Source: Candidatus Arsenophonus triatominarum | GTDB taxonomy: Bacteria > Pseudomonadota > Gammaproteobacteria > Enterobacterales > Enterobacteriaceae | Reading direction: 5' to 3' | Assembly: GCF_001640365.1 (NCBI RefSeq) | Contig: NZ_LWMI01000016.1 | Location: 62,001 to 126,000, forward strand | DNA: 64,000 nucleotides | Shown: piece by piece, positions 60,310-64,000 of the stretch | How the letters are laid out: every line of letters begins with the position of its first letter | Position numbering within the stretch: the first letter of the stretch is position 1 | Notes under the pieces: generated by a model | What the model saw: only the letters and a program-made list of their open reading frames with translations | What the model was told of the DNA's origin: nothing | The model's database searches: none | Position numbers and translations under genes: made by a program

Positions 60310-60671
60310 ACTGTTGTCTTTTTTGCTGATGTGCCAGCCTGTCGCTTTCGTTGGTTTTTGGATGGAATAGAGTTTTTTTTATAGGTTAATCCCAGCTTTT
60401 TAAGGGATTGCCAAATAGTCTTTTTACAAACACCGAATCGCTCTGCCCGTTCCTTTTGGTAAGCATCTGGATACTGTTCCACATCTTTTGATAAAGCATT
60501 TTTATCGAGCTTCCTCTTACGTGGCGTTGAATTTTTTGGCTCTGGTCGTTTAAGCCAACGTACTAAAGACGCTTTTCCAATACGGAATTGTTTCGCAGTT
60601 TCTCGAATTGTTAAACCTTCGGCTTTCCTTACAGATATTACTTTACGTCGAAAATCAATTGTATAACTCAT
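60306..60671 (-). CDS. IS630 OrfA, copy g
   Basis: 121 residues, with Ala to Ser at NALSKDVE as the only difference from copy a. Confidence 0.87.
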   Translation of the reverse strand: MSYTIDFRRKVISVRKAEGLTIRETAKQFRIGKASLVRWLKRPEPKNSTPRKRKLDKNALSKDVEQYPDAYQKERAERFGVCKKTIWQSLKKLGLTYKKNSIPSKNQRKRQAGTSAKKTTV

Positions 60672-60721
60672 AACACACCTTGTAATCAAAATTAAGTCGC
60701 CTAGCTATACCTATAGCTAGT

Positions 60722-61575
60722 CACTATCCCATTGCCGTGTGCTCTTCACGTAATTTTTGCCCACTGGCGGCATAGGTTAACGATTTGACAATGACCTGCT
60801 CACGACCTGATTTTAGTGTCAGCAAGCTACTCATTAACATACCAGCCACGTCATAGACCTGCCGCTGGCGATTACCGATCGCATCGGTATTCGTCAATAT
60901 CGCACCAGTTGCATCAAGAGTATACTGGTTAGTATAAATCGCTGCCGATAACTGTGTATCCCAGTCAGATTCATCTTGTCCCTGCCAGTTAGCAACCAGA
61001 TTATCTTGTAGTAAGCGACGTGAAGTGGGTAAATATGGCACCGGTTAAGGCGATGCTATTGATTTGTTCAAGTCCAGCCGTATCATAGTGACGAATACAG
61101 GCACCGACTAAATTTAATCTTTTCTCTGCCTGGCTATTCGTTCGCTGATCTGAGCCGCTTTACTTGGCTGTTGTTCCGTGATCGACAACAATCGCCCAAG
61201 CGAGTCATTATCTTCATACTGCCAGTGACAGCTGTATGAGGTGGCATTGACCGCAAAATGGGGCCTTTGAGCAATATCTTTCATTGTCACCGTCATTCCT
61301 GCATCAACACTCTCTACCGACAATACTTCACCACTAAGCGATGTTATGTAGCTAAAATTTGGTTTAACGGTATTATCAGTTTGCTGTTGTTGATATAAAC
61401 AGGGATCTATGCTGCGAGCCAAAAAACCTAGCTCATTATTTTGATATCGCGTGATTAATGTCTCGGTATCCTCAGGTGTATCTGGATGGCGATTATATTG
61501 AATTTGTCTGATGGCCAGCCCACGATTATCTTGTACTAAGATGGTGGGGATACTTTTAAATAATACTGCATCCAT
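60722..61575 (-). pseudogene. tccC: TccC-type insecticidal toxin complex protein, N-terminal remnant
   Basis: The start MDAVLFKSIPTILVQDNRGL, then LSGEVLSVESVDAGMTVTMK, QYEDNDSLGRLLSITEQQPS, VGACIRHYDTAGLEQINSIA, LDATGAILTNTDAIGNRQR and VKSLTYAASGQKLREEH follow Photorhabdus TccC over its first 280 or so residues (Rhs/YD-repeat shell). Two frameshifts (after SERI and near ALTGAI) and a truncation after REEH kill it. No tcaA/tcdB partner is present. A 246-bp MITE sits exactly at its start codon. Confidence 0.88.
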
Positions 61576-61821
61576 AACCTGAGTTCGGGATAAGCGATAG
61601 TTGCGAGAAAATAAAAATAACCGATTTATCAAAAAATATTTTAAAATCAATAAGATAAAAAAAGCAGGAAAATTCTTAGTGATAGCAGGTTAAAAAAGAA
61701 GCTATTTTTCTCTACTAAAATCATGAAAAAAACCAAAATTAATACTGTTTTATGTAATTATTTTAAGTTAACTATTTGAATATGTGATAAAAAATTAGGA
61801 TCCTTATCCCGAACTCAGGTT
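61576..61821. mobile_element. 246-bp MITE-like element with IS982-type ends
   Basis: Both ends carry AACCTGAGTTCGGGATAAG in inverted orientation, identical to the IS982 ends in this window. The flanks are ATCCAT on each side (6-base duplication). The interior lacks transposase sequence. It separates the tccC ATG from its AAGGAGG ribosome site at about 61833. Confidence 0.92.
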
Positions 61822-62193
61822 ATCCATACTGCCTCCTTGGTTTTTGAGTGTTAGGTTAACTCAGTAGTAAGGGAAACGTATTTCTTAAACATATTCAATT
61901 GATATTTTTTAATTAACTAAAGCATAAACAGCAATAAACTTAATTTAAGCGATTAGCAAGGAAAAATTATCTTCTTTGGCACAGGAAATAAATAGAAAAC
62001 TCACCATCAAGATTAAAATATGATATCTACTCAGCACTTTTGTCATGGCCGGTCTGCAGCAATAAATAAAACTACTTTTAAACAGTAGCTTTATATTATG
62101 TCTGACTTCATTTGGCTGATATTCGCTAAATATTACAGACAAGTTTATTTGTTGATCACAAGCGTTGCTATTTGAATAACATCGCTCATTGCG
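61822..62193. other. Region between the tccC MITE and serS
   Basis: These 372 AT-rich bases include the former tccC ribosome site near the MITE. A short minus-strand frame (61945-62046, MTKVLSRYHILILMVSFLF then ISCAKEDN) would encode a 33-residue lipoprotein-like peptide with a Cys after the hydrophobic stretch. It has no clear ribosome site and I do not count it as a gene. Confidence 0.4.
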
Positions 62194-63501
<1,308 letters not shown>

Positions 63502-63595
63502 TTATTATGGTTTAAAAATAAAAACAACCTGTCAGTTTTCTCTGATGCTTAACACTTTTTTAGCCTGATCCGGCTACATTACCCCATTGAGATTT

Positions 63596-64000
63596 TTAAC
63601 GATAGCGTTTTGTTAAGCTATTTTGATCCAATTCTGCCAGCCAGGATAATTTTTCGCCAATTTTCCCTTCTAAACCACGATTTGATGGAAAATAATAACG
63701 TGTTTCTTGCATCTCTGCTGGAAAGTAATTTTCACCAGCAGCATAAGCATTGAGCTCATCGTGGGCATAGCGATATTCTTGACCTAAGCCCATCTCTTTC
63801 ATTAACTTAGTCGGTGCATTACGTAAATGAGGGGGGACATCATAATCTGGCTGCTGCTTTGCGTCTGTTATGGCGGCCTGAAAAGCCTTATAAACGGCAT
63901 TACTTTTAGCAGCACAAGCTAAATAGACAATTGCTTGGGCAATGGCTCGCTTTCCTTCCGCTGGGCCAACACGGGTGAAACAATCCCACGCAGCTATCGC
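63596..64000 (-). CDS. rarA: Replication-associated recombination protein RarA (C-terminal part)
   Basis: The 134 visible codons read [59 protein letters not shown] and [20 protein letters not shown], ending LTKRYR. This is the tetramerisation domain of the AAA+ clamp-loader-like ATPase RarA/MgsA, which acts at stalled forks. The gene continues past the right edge. Confidence 0.95.
   Translation of the reverse strand, partial: AIAAWDCFTRVGPAEGKRAIAQAIVYLACAAKSNAVYKAFQAAITDAKQQPDYDVPPHLRNAPTKLMKEMGLGQEYRYAHDELNAYAAGENYFPAEMQETRYYFPSNRGLEGKIGEKLSWLAELDQNSLTKRYR

Larger units (their letters stand above)
59827..60707 (-). mobile_element. IS630-family element, copy g
   Basis: An 881-bp copy between the bcr-like remnant and the tccC pseudogene. 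Three bases past its right-hand TA lies another TATAGCTAG (60712-60720), possibly the scar of an earlier copy. Confidence 0.95.

Noticed and set aside
33266..61821. The IS-rich region as a genomic island or prophage
   Set aside because: The non-IS genes between the elements are core Enterobacterales genes in conserved order; no integrase, att sites or phage genes were seen.
61945..62142. Possible small lipoprotein or lysis peptide upstream of tccC
   Set aside because: A Cys after a hydrophobic stretch is suggestive, but there is no ribosome site, no family match and strong AT bias.

Overview
The window looks like the chromosome of a host-associated gammaproteobacterium of the Enterobacterales, most likely a Morganellaceae insect symbiont of the Arsenophonus type. 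This is inferred from the very AT-rich sequence, proteins closest in wording to Proteus/Photorhabdus/E. coli orthologues, a relic of a Photorhabdus-type TccC insecticidal-toxin gene, heavy insertion-sequence load and many freshly broken genes. No tRNA, rRNA or CRISPR array was seen.

Region 1 (1-17100) is an intact respiratory block, nearly all on the minus strand: gltA (divergent), sdhCDAB, sucABCD, cydAB-cydX-ybgE, ybgC and the start of tolQ, plus ybgI. Together they make citrate synthase, complex II, the 2-oxoglutarate dehydrogenase E1/E2 and succinyl-CoA synthetase arm of the TCA cycle, and the high-affinity cytochrome bd oxidase. Gene order matches E. coli. The 40-codon cydX gene is present.

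Region 2 (17150-33250) carries the fatty-acid/phospholipid cluster yceD-rpmF-plsX-fabH-fabD-fabG-acpP-fabF on the minus strand, with yceD broken by a 192-bp miniature element, then yceF, rluC, rne, a dead NAD(P)-binding gene, tmaR and sbcB.

Region 3 (33260-61830) is an IS-driven archipelago. It holds seven copies of one IS630 element, two IS982 elements, two IS256 elements, one IS5 element, an IS481 remnant and an IS701-like element, many nested in each other. Between them lie islands of older chromosome: yejG (dead), mepS, a YehE-like relic, efpL (frameshifted), mtr, nfo, yeiH, yeiE (dead), lysP and a Fur-boxed siderophore-type ABC transporter followed by its shattered TonB receptor. Target-site duplications at the two IS256 copies are swapped. 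With E. coli synteny (lysP-yeiE-yeiH-nfo-yeiP-mepS-yejG-bcr) this shows that about 38.7-56.5 kb was inverted by recombination between them.

The most notable find is three different MITE-like families, each with the terminal repeats of a different transposase family in the same window: a 192-bp element (seven copies) with IS701-like ends, a 189-bp element with IS5 ends and a 246-bp element with IS982 ends. No unknown defence, toxin or metabolic system was recognised. The novelty here is in the mobile-element network and genome decay.

Region 4 (62190-64000) returns to ordinary chromosome with serS and the 3' part of rarA.
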